Notes: generated from the sequence alone by a model not told the origin. Counted from the stretch's first letter, positions 42,625-52,120 are shown. The stretch is 64,000 nucleotides of DNA from Sphingobacterium sp. N143 (GCF_030325625.1 NZ_JACAIS010000012.1:1-64000); one strand, 5' to 3'. Numbers and translations are program-made.

Positions 42625-43785
42625 GTGAAAGTCTTTTTTGTAGATTGCTTTGATACTATCCAGCTGTCGGATAGACTTAATTCCCCATTAACTTCTTTTG
42701 ATAAAAAGAATCTATACCCTTTTACCTGTATTAAATCCTGTTTAGATCTACGAGTTGGTATTTTGACTTTAAGGGAAAAGTGGCAAAAGATCAGCTTAAA
42801 ATTTGATATTGAAATTATTGACAGGGATGAAGAGGAAGAGGATGTCGTTTGGGTTTCGGAAAATATTATCCCCTCCGACCTGTTATTGGATTCCATACTT
42901 CACTTAAATTGTGGTGAAGTATTACTGAAGGATGGTTATATTCTTGCCTGGCGATTCAAATATGAAGGCGTGTATTCTTGGCGGGAGCTTGCGGAAGAGG
43001 TTAATTTATTAAAAGGTATTGAGGACCTATTTTTACTATCCGGGCCAGAAATCAGGATTGATTTCAATCTTTTAGTAACGGCCCCAGTTAAACCTGTTGT
43101 ATCGGCAACGAATCAATTGTTAGGGGAGGCGTTTTACTTTGCAGGAAACCTTCATATGGAATGTGCCAGCCTGAATTCAAACGATGGACCTATTTATATT
43201 GATGAAGATGTGACAATCATGGAAGGCGCACATTTGCGCGGACCACTATATCTTGGGAAGGGAGCTGTCGTAAAAATGGGGACCACGATCTATGGGAATG
43301 TTTCAATTGGAAAACAGAGTGTTGTGGGCGGGGAAATTGGTCATTCAGTCATTGGTGATTTTTCGGCTAAAGGTCATTATGGGTATCTAGGTTGCTCTGT
43401 CATAGGGGATTGGTGTAACCTTGGGGCAGGAACCTCCAATTCAAATCTTAAAAATAATTTGAAAACCGTTTCCATATATGACTATGGATTGGGAGGCTTC
43501 AGAGATACCGGATTATTAAAATGTGGAGCTTTTATCGGGGACTTTACACGGTTGGGGATTAATTCGTCTTTAAATACGGGAACAGTAATTGGAATAGGAA
43601 GTATGCTGGCAGATACAAGTTTTTATGCTAAATTTGTACCGTCATTTGCGTGGGTGTTTGATGGAACTGTCCAATCCTATGAATTTGATAAGTTTATGGA
43701 ATATCTTGAGGCTTTATTTGCGTCAAAAAATGAGGAGCTTTCTGAGCGAGTCAAGAAAGAATTGAATCAACTTAACAATACATAA
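42625..43785 (+). CDS. GlmU-like protein (alternative Bacteroidota form) with left-handed beta-helix
   Basis: The product has 386 residues from a GTG start at 42625; no ATG lies near the N-terminus and the terminator of rpmE2 ends just upstream. The N-terminal half does not show the GxGTxM pyrophosphorylase loop of classical GlmU, while the C-terminal half (about 170-345) is a hexapeptide beta-helix (VTIMEGAHLRGPLYLGKGAVVKMGTTIYGNVSIGK). It matches the alternative GlmU family of Bacteroidota, proposed to make UDP-GlcNAc. It leads the run glmU-like, tpiA, prmA, mpl. Confidence 0.8.
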   Translation: MKVFFVDCFDTIQLSDRLNSPLTSFDKKNLYPFTCIKSCLDLRVGILTLREKWQKISLKFDIEIIDRDEEEEDVVWVSENIIPSDLLLDSILHLNCGEVLLKDGYILAWRFKYEGVYSWRELAEEVNLLKGIEDLFLLSGPEIRIDFNLLVTAPVKPVVSATNQLLGEAFYFAGNLHMECASLNSNDGPIYIDEDVTIMEGAHLRGPLYLGKGAVVKMGTTIYGNVSIGKQSVVGGEIGHSVIGDFSAKGHYGYLGCSVIGDWCNLGAGTSNSNLKNNLKTVSIYDYGLGGFRDTGLLKCGAFIGDFTRLGINSSLNTGTVIGIGSMLADTSFYAKFVPSFAWVFDGTVQSYEFDKFMEYLEALFASKNEELSERVKKELNQLNNT

Positions 43786-43802
43786 AATTAAATCGTAAAA
43801 TC

Positions 43803-44570
43803 ATGCGTAAAAAAATCGTAGCTGGTAATTGGAAAATGAATTTGGATTATCAATCTGGATTAAGTTTATTTTCAGAAATTATCAATATGGCCAAAGATGA
43901 GGTAATAGGAAGCCAGGAACTTGTTGTTTGCAGCCCATTCATTCATTTGTCAAGTTTGGGACAATTATCAAAAAATATGACTAATGTGCATATCGGTGCA
44001 CAAAATATTCATCAGGCAGAGTCTGGAGCTTATACAGGTGAAATTTCAGCCTCACAGGTGAAATCAGTGGGCGCTTCGCATGTTATTTTGGGACACTCAG
44101 AAAGACGTGCCTATTTTGGCGAAACGGATGCATTACTCGCTAGTAAAGTTGATATTGCATTGAAACATGGTTTAACACCAATATTTTGTATTGGTGAGAC
44201 AAAAGAAGAACGGGAATCAGGTGATTTCTTTGAAATAATTAAAACACAATTGGCTGATGGATTGTTCCACTTGTCGAAAGAAGCTTTTGCTTCTGTGGTA
44301 TTGGCTTATGAACCTGTTTGGGCAATTGGTACAGGGCTCACGGCTAGCCCTGAACAAGCGCAAGAGGTTCACCAATTTATTCGTAAGGTCCTTGCGGAGC
44401 AATATGGACAAGAAACGGCCGACAATACAAGTATTCTTTATGGTGGATCTTGTAATCCAGGGAATGCAAAAGATTTGTTTGCACAGGCTGATATTGATGG
44501 TGGTTTGATTGGGGGGGCTTCTTTGAAATCGAGAGATTTTATTGATATTGCCAAAGTGTTTAACGGCTAA
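43803..44570 (+). CDS. tpiA: Triosephosphate isomerase
   Basis: The product has 255 residues. It interconverts dihydroxyacetone phosphate and glyceraldehyde 3-phosphate in glycolysis. Catalytic residues are visible: N9 and K11 in AGNWKMN, H98 in ILGHSERR, and E170 in AYEPVWAIGTG. It starts 17 bases after the GlmU-like gene and precedes prmA by 9 bases, forming one operon. Confidence 0.97.
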   Translation: MRKKIVAGNWKMNLDYQSGLSLFSEIINMAKDEVIGSQELVVCSPFIHLSSLGQLSKNMTNVHIGAQNIHQAESGAYTGEISASQVKSVGASHVILGHSERRAYFGETDALLASKVDIALKHGLTPIFCIGETKEERESGDFFEIIKTQLADGLFHLSKEAFASVVLAYEPVWAIGTGLTASPEQAQEVHQFIRKVLAEQYGQETADNTSILYGGSCNPGNAKDLFAQADIDGGLIGGASLKSRDFIDIAKVFNG

Positions 44571-44579
44571 TTTTTAGAA

Positions 44580-45419
44580 ATGAAATACATAGAGGTAATC
44601 TTTCAAATAATATCTGGCGAAGAATGGCAAAAAGATTTGTTTATCGCTGATTTGGCGGATATTGGATTTGATACCTTTGAAGATACCGAATCTGGATTTG
44701 CAGCGTATATTCCGGCTGCAAATCTGGATTTACAGGCACTTGAAACCCTCATGTTGGGGCTCCCAGATGGACTTAGTGTTGATTACAGTGTTCAGGAGAT
44801 CGAAAATCAGAATTGGAACAAGTTATGGGAAAGTAATTTTAATCCGATTGAGGTTGGTGGACAATGTTATGTGCGAGCCACTTTTCATGAATCTAAACCT
44901 GAATTTCCATTTGAAATTATTATTGACCCTAAAATGTCGTTTGGGACAGGACATCATCAGACCACATCTATGATGCTTCAATATATTTTGGAGAACGATT
45001 TTGAGGGTAAAGAGGTATTGGATATGGGCTGCGGTACTGGTATTCTAGCTATATTGACATCGAAAAAGAAAGCAAGTGCTGTACTGGCAGTAGATTACGA
45101 TGAAATCTGTGTCGAAAGTGTTAAAGAGAATAGCTTGCTTAATCATGTAAATAATATTGACACTATTTGTGGTTCATTTGAAGTTCTAAAGGATAAAACA
45201 TTTGATATAATTTTAGCAAATATAAACCGGAATATTCTTTTGGAACAGTTACCACAATATGCATTAAGTATCAATCAGGATGGAGCGTTGTACTTAAGCG
45301 GTTTTTATGAAGAAGAAGACCTGGCCATGTTAAGCGATGCCGCATCATTGTTAGGCTTTGAATTTGTCTCCAAGAAAGTTTTAAATAATTGGTGTGCAGC
45401 CAAATTTGTGAAACGATAA
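44580..45419 (+). CDS. prmA: Ribosomal protein L11 methyltransferase
   Basis: The product has 279 residues. It methylates L11 with SAM. The SAM motif VLDMGCGTGILAILTSKK (about 147) and ILANINRNILLEQLP (about 212) are typical of PrmA. The N-terminal part (about 1-90) is the L11-binding region. It sits between tpiA and mpl, with 9- and 7-base spacers. Confidence 0.94.
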   Translation: MKYIEVIFQIISGEEWQKDLFIADLADIGFDTFEDTESGFAAYIPAANLDLQALETLMLGLPDGLSVDYSVQEIENQNWNKLWESNFNPIEVGGQCYVRATFHESKPEFPFEIIIDPKMSFGTGHHQTTSMMLQYILENDFEGKEVLDMGCGTGILAILTSKKKASAVLAVDYDEICVESVKENSLLNHVNNIDTICGSFEVLKDKTFDIILANINRNILLEQLPQYALSINQDGALYLSGFYEEEDLAMLSDAASLLGFEFVSKKVLNNWCAAKFVKR

Positions 45420-45426
45420 TTTAGCT

Positions 45427-46797
45427 ATGCGTATTCATTTTATAGCAATAGGCGGTAGTGTGATGCATAATCTTGCCATTTCATTGGCCAAGCAAGGGCA
45501 TCAAGTTACTGGATCTGATGACCAGATTGTAGAACCTTCCCGGTCTCACTTGATTGAAGCGGGATTATTGCCGGATCAACTAGGATGGTTTGAAGAGCAA
45601 GTAACCGAAGATATCGATGCTGTGATATTGGGAGCGCATGCGAATGAGGATAATCCCGAATTAAAGAAGGCCCAGCATTTAGGACTGAAAATTTATTCCT
45701 TCCCCGAGTTTGTTCAAGAGCTTTCACAGGACAAAATACGCGTGGTTATCGCTGGAAGTTATGGTAAAACGACCATAACCAGTATGATCATGCATGTACT
45801 GCGTTTTTTGGGCAAAGACTTTGATTATTTAGTTGGCGCACAACTGCGCGGATTTGATAAACTTGTAGATATTACTAAGCATAATAAGATTATAATTATC
45901 GAAGGAGATGAATATGTTTCTTCTAAGATTGATTCTAAATCTAAGTTTTTGTATTATAAACCCAATATTGCTTTGATTTCGGGGATCGTATGGAATGAAT
46001 ACAATTCAAAGATCTCAAAAGAGGAATACATTAAACAATTTGAAGATTTTATTGATACCATCCCACCTAAAGGCACATTAATCTATAATAAAGAAGACGC
46101 TATTCTTCAAAAAGTCCTTCAAGATACCAAAGATTGTAAGATCAATAGACATGGGTACAAAATCCCCGATTATACAATTAATAAGGGGGTAACTTATCTT
46201 AACACACCTGATGAGGATGTTCCACTACAGGTCTTTGGCAAATATAACCTCTCTAATATTGCCGGAGCGTATACTGTATGCGAATGGTTAGGGATCAAAA
46301 AGAAAGATTTTTATGAAGCAATAAAGAGCTTTAATACATCTATTCGTTACCTCGAATTTGTGGCGAGTTCTGAAGGTTCTGTTGTGTATCAGGATTATGC
46401 ATACAATGCAGATAAAGTAAGATCAAGTATTCACGCAGTAAAAGAACAATTTCCTAATCAGAAATTGGTGACAGTTATTGAATTAAACTCCTATGATAGT
46501 TTGGATTCATCATTTTTGTTACAATATGCTGGTTCAACGAAAGAGTCGGATATGTCTGTGGTCTATGTAAATATAAATTCATGTAAGGAACTTAATAAAG
46601 ATATTGAAGGTGTGCCCAATAATATTAAAAACAGCTTTAATGATCCTGATTTAGAGGTTGTTGTAAGCTTGGATGGCCTCTATTCCTTTTTGGATGGAGT
46701 TAAATCTAGAGGTTACAATTTACTGCTTATGAGTTTAAATAATTATAATGGGGTTAACTTGTCCGTGTTGGCAGATCGGTTTTTTAGAGATTTTTAG
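45427..46797 (+). CDS. mpl: UDP-MurNAc:L-alanyl-gamma-D-glutamyl-meso-DAP ligase (Mpl-like)
   Basis: The product has 456 residues of the Mur ligase fold. It re-attaches the recycled tripeptide to UDP-MurNAc with ATP. The N-terminal Rossmann part has HFIAIGGSVMHNLAISLAKQGHQVTGSDD, which marks MurC/Mpl. The ATP loop is GSYGKTT at 110-116, with Tyr where GTHGKTT or GSHGKTT is usual. EGDEYVSSKIDSKSKFLYYKP (about 159) is the central motif. It ends the glmU-like/tpiA/prmA/mpl run; wall recycling fits with GH25 and DacB elsewhere. Confidence 0.92.
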   Translation: MRIHFIAIGGSVMHNLAISLAKQGHQVTGSDDQIVEPSRSHLIEAGLLPDQLGWFEEQVTEDIDAVILGAHANEDNPELKKAQHLGLKIYSFPEFVQELSQDKIRVVIAGSYGKTTITSMIMHVLRFLGKDFDYLVGAQLRGFDKLVDITKHNKIIIIEGDEYVSSKIDSKSKFLYYKPNIALISGIVWNEYNSKISKEEYIKQFEDFIDTIPPKGTLIYNKEDAILQKVLQDTKDCKINRHGYKIPDYTINKGVTYLNTPDEDVPLQVFGKYNLSNIAGAYTVCEWLGIKKKDFYEAIKSFNTSIRYLEFVASSEGSVVYQDYAYNADKVRSSIHAVKEQFPNQKLVTVIELNSYDSLDSSFLLQYAGSTKESDMSVVYVNINSCKELNKDIEGVPNNIKNSFNDPDLEVVVSLDGLYSFLDGVKSRGYNLLLMSLNNYNGVNLSVLADRFFRDF

Positions 46798-46837
46798 TGA
46801 AAAAAATATAATTTAATGTAAATTAATTTTTATTTGC

Positions 46838-46845
46838 TATTTTTG
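46838..46845 (+). promoter_or_regulatory. -7 box for the XRE regulator gene
   Basis: TATTTTTG (TAnnTTTG) ends 17 bases before the ATG. No TTG was found at the -33 spacing. Confidence 0.45.
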
Positions 46846-46862
46846 TTTAAAATATCTACCAG

Positions 46863-47192
46863 ATGAATGCATTAGGAAAAAAAATTAGATTACTTAGACA
46901 CCAAAAGGGCTGGAGTCAAGAAGATGTGGCAAAACGATTGGATATCTCAATTCCGGCGTTTTCAAAAATTGAAACAGGAATTACAGATGTGAATCTGTCT
47001 CGCCTCAATCAGATTTCAAAATTATTCAATTTGACAGTTGTTCAATTATTGTCTACTTCTGATAGTGAAGAAGATAAAGAGTATGTCAATGAAGTGAACG
47101 CGTTGACGCAAAAATTGCAACAACGTGATGGAGAAGTTATTGAGCTTCAAAAGAAGGTCATTGATCTCTATGAACAATTGCACAAAAGATAA
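46863..47192 (+). CDS. XRE family helix-turn-helix regulator with C-terminal coiled coil
   Basis: The product has 109 residues. An N-terminal Cro/C1-type HTH (about 4-62, KKIRLLRHQKGWSQEDVAKRLDISIPAFSKIETGITDVNLSRLNQISKLFNL) is followed by a Glu/Gln/Lys-rich coiled coil (about 78-109), probably for dimerisation. No target site is visible. It lies between mpl and a POT transporter but is separated from the latter by a terminator. Confidence 0.9.
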   Translation: MNALGKKIRLLRHQKGWSQEDVAKRLDISIPAFSKIETGITDVNLSRLNQISKLFNLTVVQLLSTSDSEEDKEYVNEVNALTQKLQQRDGEVIELQKKVIDLYEQLHKR

Positions 47193-47213
47193 GGCATATT
47201 AAAATTGTTACTG

Positions 47214-47243
47214 AAAAGGCAACCCTTAGGGCTGCCTTTTTTT
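47214..47243 (+). terminator. Terminator after the XRE gene
   Basis: AAAAGGCA/TGCCTTTT arms around CCCTTAGGG with a T7 tail. Confidence 0.82.
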
Positions 47244-47326
47244 GTTTATGCAACTTTATTTTGGTCAAAAGTGATTTTGTTTTTGTTTCTTTGTAAGTAT
47301 TTTATAAAAATAGAGATAGATTACTT

Positions 47327-49099
47327 ATGGGGAGATTAAGCGGGGAGATCACTACAAGCCCGTCGAAAGATTTTTTTAAGTCCACTGTATTAGGACAGCG
47401 CTCAGGATTATTTGTGCTTTTCTTTACAGAAATGTGGGAACGATTTTCGTTCTATGGAATGCGTGTTCTATTAATACAGTTTCTGACTGCTGCGGTTATT
47501 CAGGGGAGTCCGTTTTCAGGTTGGTCCTGGACAGCCCAACAAGCGGGCGCATTATATGGTACCTATGCCATGATGCTTTACCTGACCCCAATTCTCGGTG
47601 GAATTATCGCAGATAAATATATCGGATCCCGTAAAGCCGTGATCATCGGTTCGCTAATCATGACATTGGGGCATGCTGCGATGGCTTTTGATACATCAAT
47701 CATGTTTTTTCTTGGACTGATCTGCCTAGTTGTTGGAACTGGTTTTTTTAAGCCCAATATGCCATCGATTTTAGGTGAAATGTATAAGGATCTGCCAGAA
47801 AAGAAGGATGGAGCCTATACCATCTTTTATATGGGCGTAAATGCCGGTGCATTTTTTGGTATGATGCTCTGCGGTTATATTGCTGAGACCTATGGCTGGC
47901 ATTGGGGATTCGGACTTGCGGGGATTTTTATGTTATTGGGGACCTTACAGTTTGTTTTTGCCAAACCGTTGATGGGGAACCTGGGGGTCTTAAATAAATC
48001 TGTGACTGAGGGACAGAAAGTCGTGGTTGAGGATACGGATACAAGAAACCCCTTTACCGTGAGAGACTATGTGTTGATCGCGATTGTTTCTATTATTGGT
48101 TTTGTGTACGCTTTCAACGACCCATTATCCAAAAATGGTATTGTCGATATATTTTCGAGCTTGGATACATCTTTTTTAAGAGGTCAATATATCATGGTAA
48201 TCATAGCATTGATTCTCTTTATTTATCTTATTGTTTCTAGGATATTGCGGTATGATAAGGTCGTAAGGGATCGAATGTTTGCCGTGGTACTATTAGCTTT
48301 TTTCCTGGTATTCTTTTTTATGAGCTTTGAACAAGCCGCCACCTCACTTGTCATTGTCGCCAGGGATAATATCGACAGGACACTTACAGGTCCAGCATTG
48401 GCAACGTTCAATATTGTCAATGGCCTGTTGACAATTGTGCCACTTTCGATCATTACTTGGGTGCTGATCAGGTTGGCAAAAGTAACATGGAATAAAATTG
48501 CAATTTCAAATATCGTATTATTTATCTGTTTTGGTCTGATCTGGGCAGCGGCGTTTTGGATGTTATACCAAGAGTTCAATAAGGAAACTTCAGAGATCAA
48601 GGTATCCTGGTTTTCGATCTTAAACTCCTTTTTTATCATTGCTCTTGCCTCTTCTGTATCTAAAATTTGGGAATCTAAGTACAACCCGTCAGCAGCCTTT
48701 AAGTACGGCTTTGGCTTGATTCTGGTTGCTATCGGCTTTTTGATCATTGGTCTAGGCTCTTTTGGAATTGCTCCAGGAACAAAAATTTCGATGGTATTTT
48801 TAGTACTTACCTATTTGTTCCATACATTGGGAGAACTGTTTATCTCTCCTGTTGGCTTATCGTATGTCTCCAAGTTAGTGCCCGCACGGATGCTTGCATT
48901 TATGTTTGGGATCTGGTATTTGGCGATTGCTATTGCACAGAAGGTTGCGGCCTTGCTTGGTGGGCAAGTGGAGGCTATTCAAGAAGAACATTCGTTGAGT
49001 TACTTTTTCTTTTTGTTTACGGCTATTCCAGCTTTGGCAGGGTTATTAGTAATGCTGTTTAATCCATTGATTAAACGATTGATGCATGGAATTAAATAA
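47327..49099 (+). CDS. POT family peptide transporter (copy 3, long form)
   Basis: The product has 590 residues. It has the ExxER motif in FFTEMWERFSFYGMRVLLIQF (about 35-54) and GGIIADKYIGSRKAV. Compared with copies 1 and 2 it carries about 60 extra residues in the central loop region (roughly 240-320), including ALILFIYLIVSRILR, likely two additional membrane spans. It begins the second POT pair; copy 4 starts 56 bases after it, past a hairpin. Confidence 0.94.
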   Translation: MGRLSGEITTSPSKDFFKSTVLGQRSGLFVLFFTEMWERFSFYGMRVLLIQFLTAAVIQGSPFSGWSWTAQQAGALYGTYAMMLYLTPILGGIIADKYIGSRKAVIIGSLIMTLGHAAMAFDTSIMFFLGLICLVVGTGFFKPNMPSILGEMYKDLPEKKDGAYTIFYMGVNAGAFFGMMLCGYIAETYGWHWGFGLAGIFMLLGTLQFVFAKPLMGNLGVLNKSVTEGQKVVVEDTDTRNPFTVRDYVLIAIVSIIGFVYAFNDPLSKNGIVDIFSSLDTSFLRGQYIMVIIALILFIYLIVSRILRYDKVVRDRMFAVVLLAFFLVFFFMSFEQAATSLVIVARDNIDRTLTGPALATFNIVNGLLTIVPLSIITWVLIRLAKVTWNKIAISNIVLFICFGLIWAAAFWMLYQEFNKETSEIKVSWFSILNSFFIIALASSVSKIWESKYNPSAAFKYGFGLILVAIGFLIIGLGSFGIAPGTKISMVFLVLTYLFHTLGELFISPVGLSYVSKLVPARMLAFMFGIWYLAIAIAQKVAALLGGQVEAIQEEHSLSYFFFLFTAIPALAGLLVMLFNPLIKRLMHGIK

Positions 49100-49108
49100 T
49101 AAATATAT

Positions 49109-49137
49109 AAGCTTCTTTTTACGAAAGAAGCTTTTTT
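49109..49137 (+). terminator. Hairpin between POT copies 3 and 4
   Basis: AAGCTTCTTT/AAAGAAGCTT arms (10 bases), 5-base loop, T6 tail. It may partly uncouple expression of copy 4. Confidence 0.8.
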
Positions 49138-49155
49138 GATTAACATAAATTAAGT

Positions 49156-50685
49156 ATGGAGGTTAGTAAACGCGAGTCATTAGAAGAGATTCAAAGTTTT
49201 CAAGGAAAGTATCCAAAGCAAATTTGGAGCCTGTTTTTTTCTGAAATGTGGGAAAGATTTTGCTTTTATGGAATGCGGGGCATGTTGGTATTCTTTATGA
49301 TCACACAACTGAACTTCGCTGAGAAAGAAGCTAATTTACAGTATGGAGCTACCCAGGCATTTGTCTATGCTTTTACCTTTATTGGAGGGCTTTTCGCCGA
49401 TAAGATATTGGGTTTTCGTAAATCCCTGTTTTGGGGTGGATTATTGATGATCGTCGGAAGTCTTTTTTTGGCTGCTGATCCACATCAGTATTTTTTCTTT
49501 GGTCTCTCTTTTATAATTATTGGTACGGGTTTCTTTAAGCCTAATATCTCGACAATGGTAGGAGAGCTTTATCGTGAGGGAGATAACCGTCGTGATGGCG
49601 GCTTTTCGTTGTTTTATGCAGGGATAAACTTAGGCGCATTCTTAGGCGGTTACATTTGTGTAGCAATTGGAAAAGGATATATGCTAACGTCAATTATCTC
49701 TGAAGAACACCGCTGGAATGTTGCATTTGGCCTAGCTGCGGTAGGGATGCTGATCAGTTTAATTAACTTCCATTTTACAAAAAGGCATCTTGGCCCAATC
49801 GGACTGCAACCTGGTGATCCGGAGGCTATTGTAAAAACCAAAGCATTGCCGAAATGGGTAGAATATGGGGTGTATATCTTGACATTAATCTTTATCCCGA
49901 TCATACAGATCATGGTATCAAAAACCCAATATACAGATTATTTCATGTACACAATTGGTCCATTGACCCTATTGTACCTTTTTTATGAAATGTCAAAAGT
50001 AACAAAGGAGGAGCGGAACAAGCTTATTGCAGCTTTGGTTTTTATCCTGTTTTCCATCATTTTTTGGGGGATATATGAGCAGAGTGGTGGATCGCTCAGT
50101 ATTTTTGCAGCCAAGCACTTAAACGATTCTTTACTTGGTGTGGTGACTCTTGACCCAAATGGTGTTAATAATTCTGGGGGGGCTTTGTTTATTATCGCGC
50201 TGGCACCATTATTTGGGCTATTCTGGATATGGCTAGCCAAACGTAAGCTCGAACCCAATACGATCATTAAGTTTGGCCTGGGCTTTGTTTTTCTAGGATT
50301 AGGGTATTATGTGCTTTTCGGCACACGTCTGTTTGCTCATGATGGAATGACTTCATTGGATATCTTTACGTTGGCCCTGTTAGTGATTACAATAGGTGAA
50401 CTGTGTCTTTCTCCGATAGGCCTTTCCATTATGACAAAACTGTCCCCAGCAAGGTTACAAGGTATTATGATGGGAATGTGGTTCTTGGCAAGCGCCTATG
50501 GACAGTATGTTGCGGGTTTGATCGGTGCAAGTATGGCTGAAGCAAAAGAGGGAAGCTCATTAGCGGACAACTTAATGACTTATACAGAAAGTTATAAGCA
50601 ATTGGGACTATATTCCTTAATTGCCGGAGTTGTACTTATCGCATTGTCACCTGTTGTTCGGAAATTAATGGGAAATGTAAAATAA
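49156..50685 (+). CDS. POT family peptide transporter (copy 4, divergent)
   Basis: The product has 509 residues. The core motif is FFSEMWERFCFYGMRGMLVFF (about 29-49), with GGLFADKILGFRKSL and KPNISTMVGELYREGD. It is the most divergent of the four; the later motif reads YEQSGGSLSIFAAKHLNDS and the C-terminus ends VRKLMGNVK instead of the LMHGI ending of the others. Possibly a different peptide range. No terminator is visible downstream. Confidence 0.94.
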   Translation: MEVSKRESLEEIQSFQGKYPKQIWSLFFSEMWERFCFYGMRGMLVFFMITQLNFAEKEANLQYGATQAFVYAFTFIGGLFADKILGFRKSLFWGGLLMIVGSLFLAADPHQYFFFGLSFIIIGTGFFKPNISTMVGELYREGDNRRDGGFSLFYAGINLGAFLGGYICVAIGKGYMLTSIISEEHRWNVAFGLAAVGMLISLINFHFTKRHLGPIGLQPGDPEAIVKTKALPKWVEYGVYILTLIFIPIIQIMVSKTQYTDYFMYTIGPLTLLYLFYEMSKVTKEERNKLIAALVFILFSIIFWGIYEQSGGSLSIFAAKHLNDSLLGVVTLDPNGVNNSGGALFIIALAPLFGLFWIWLAKRKLEPNTIIKFGLGFVFLGLGYYVLFGTRLFAHDGMTSLDIFTLALLVITIGELCLSPIGLSIMTKLSPARLQGIMMGMWFLASAYGQYVAGLIGASMAEAKEGSSLADNLMTYTESYKQLGLYSLIAGVVLIALSPVVRKLMGNVK

Positions 50686-51117
50686 GAATTGTTCATGATA
50701 ACTTTTTGGAGTTTGACATTCTTTGTTTGCCATCAAGAAAACCGATAATGAAAGGTTGCCGCTGCTCCGATACATAATCGCATCAGCTTCGAAATGCATC
50801 CGTGATGAAAGCGTCATGCGTCCGTGGTGAGTCCGAGTTAAACACAGACTTTAGGTGGAGATAACCTGATGACATGGTGCTTTCACCTGATCTCTGGGCC
50901 GAAAAAGGGGCTTATATGCACAATAACAGAGGTGAAGAATAGCCCGATAGCGTATAATACTCGGACTCTGTTCCGAAAATAAACGTATATGTTAGGCATT
51001 CTTGCTCAGTCGTTGTTTCTGATTTCTGGACTTGATCGGAGTAATGAAAAAAACAGAATCTCGCAGCATGGGGAGCTAAATAAAAAGGCTTGATTATTTC
51101 TAATCAAGCCTTTTTAT
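50686..51117. other. 432 bases without a gene, rich in inverted repeats
   Basis: No open frame with coding character was found. GC is higher than in neighbouring spacers. A 10-base perfect inverted repeat, GAGTCCGAGT (50829-50838) and ACTCGGACTC (50959-50968), encloses about 120 bases with smaller pairs: GAGAT/ATCTC (50858-50862, 50890-50894) around GGTG-CTTT-CACC, and GGGCT/AGCCC near 50907-50945. A hairpin CGTGATG-AAAG-CGTCATG lies near 50801-50818 with two G-T pairs. A structured RNA is possible. The orientation is unknown. Confidence 0.35.
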
Positions 51118-51122
51118 TTAGC
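51075..51122. terminator. Terminator of the desaturase gene, 22-bp perfect stem
   Basis: Arms 51075-51096 and 51101-51122 with a TTTC loop. The right arm includes the stop codon and last bases of the minus-strand desaturase gene. It works in both directions. Confidence 0.85.
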
Positions 51123-52113
51123 CGTAAATCCATTTGAATTTATATTCTTTTTCAGGAACCTTCATACGGTCTGCCAGTCTTGTCAGGCGGTCAGGCAATT
51201 TTAGCAGGTAATCCCGGGCTTTTTCGCCTTTATCATTGAGTCCCGAAACTCGGTCAATTTGCCATTCATTGTTAAGTTCCTTTAAGATATCTACATAATC
51301 TAATGCTGTATAGATTCCCAAACGTTGTGCGGCATCAGAAAAATGAGCGAATGCTTCGCCCTGCGGCTCACCAGATTCCCTTAAGAACTGTGCAGGCATA
51401 ACAATTTTCTTGCGCATCATATCTTCGAAAGCAATCATGACTTCACTTGGATCTACTGTCATCGCCTTGGAGATAAAGGACATATATGCTTTTGCGTGAC
51501 GTGCTTCATCCGATGCAATGACACCGCACATTTTTGCCAAAAGTTTATCACCACTTTTTTTGGAAAGTCCGGCAACACGTCGGTGTGATACATTGGTTGC
51601 AAGTTCTTGAAAAGAAGTATAGATAAAATTCCGATAAGGATCTGCTCCGGTGCCAATATCAAAGCCATCTTGAATAAGATATTGTGTAGACATTTCAAAT
51701 TGCCGCATATCAATCCTTCCCGACAAATAAAGATATTTATTTAATAGGTCTCCATGGCGGTTTTCTTCTGCAGTCCAGGCACGAACCCATTTCATCCATC
51801 CTCCTTGTTCATTTTTATTAACATCTTCAACCATGGTCAGCCATGATTCATAGGTTGGAAGGGCTTCTTCAGTAATCGTGTCTCCAATCAATACAGCGAC
51901 CAGATCGTACGAGAGTTCCTTGGCACTTTCTTGTAAATCTCTTATTTCCTCAAAAAATGTATCCCTTGAAGCGTCCGGGAGAAAATCAGCAGGTTGCCAC
52001 ATTTCTTCTACAGGCTTCAGGTATTCGCTCATTTCATTTAACATGAACGGTTCCAAGTAGGCCATCACTTCTTTACGTGACCCTTCTGGTAAATTTAGAG
52101 GTAATTCTTGCAT
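51118..52113 (-). CDS. Acyl-[acyl-carrier-protein] desaturase
   Basis: From ATG 52113 it has 331 residues; the frame extends to 52182 but the extra 23 residues (FYNLLMLFNYL...) lie upstream of a -7 box and do not fit the family. It is a soluble diiron enzyme of the plant-type stearoyl-ACP desaturase family, which puts a double bond in acyl-ACP using O2 and ferredoxin. The two iron motifs are EENRHG (about 116-121) and DEARHA in the second half. It would set membrane fluidity. Confidence 0.93.
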   Translation of the reverse strand: MQELPLNLPEGSRKEVMAYLEPFMLNEMSEYLKPVEEMWQPADFLPDASRDTFFEEIRDLQESAKELSYDLVAVLIGDTITEEALPTYESWLTMVEDVNKNEQGGWMKWVRAWTAEENRHGDLLNKYLYLSGRIDMRQFEMSTQYLIQDGFDIGTGADPYRNFIYTSFQELATNVSHRRVAGLSKKSGDKLLAKMCGVIASDEARHAKAYMSFISKAMTVDPSEVMIAFEDMMRKKIVMPAQFLRESGEPQGEAFAHFSDAAQRLGIYTALDYVDILKELNNEWQIDRVSGLNDKGEKARDYLLKLPDRLTRLADRMKVPEKEYKFKWIYG

Positions 52114-52120
52114 ATCCTTA

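Noticed and set aside
48223..48747. 174-residue minus-strand frame inside POT copy 3
   Set aside because: It lies entirely antisense to a well-supported membrane protein, and has no family match or start signals.
50795..50830. Possible group II intron domain V (CGTGATGAAAGCGTCATG-like hairpin)
   Set aside because: The hairpin resembles domain V only in its loop; the AGC catalytic triad, the bulge and the flanking domain VI are missing, and no reverse transcriptase gene is near.
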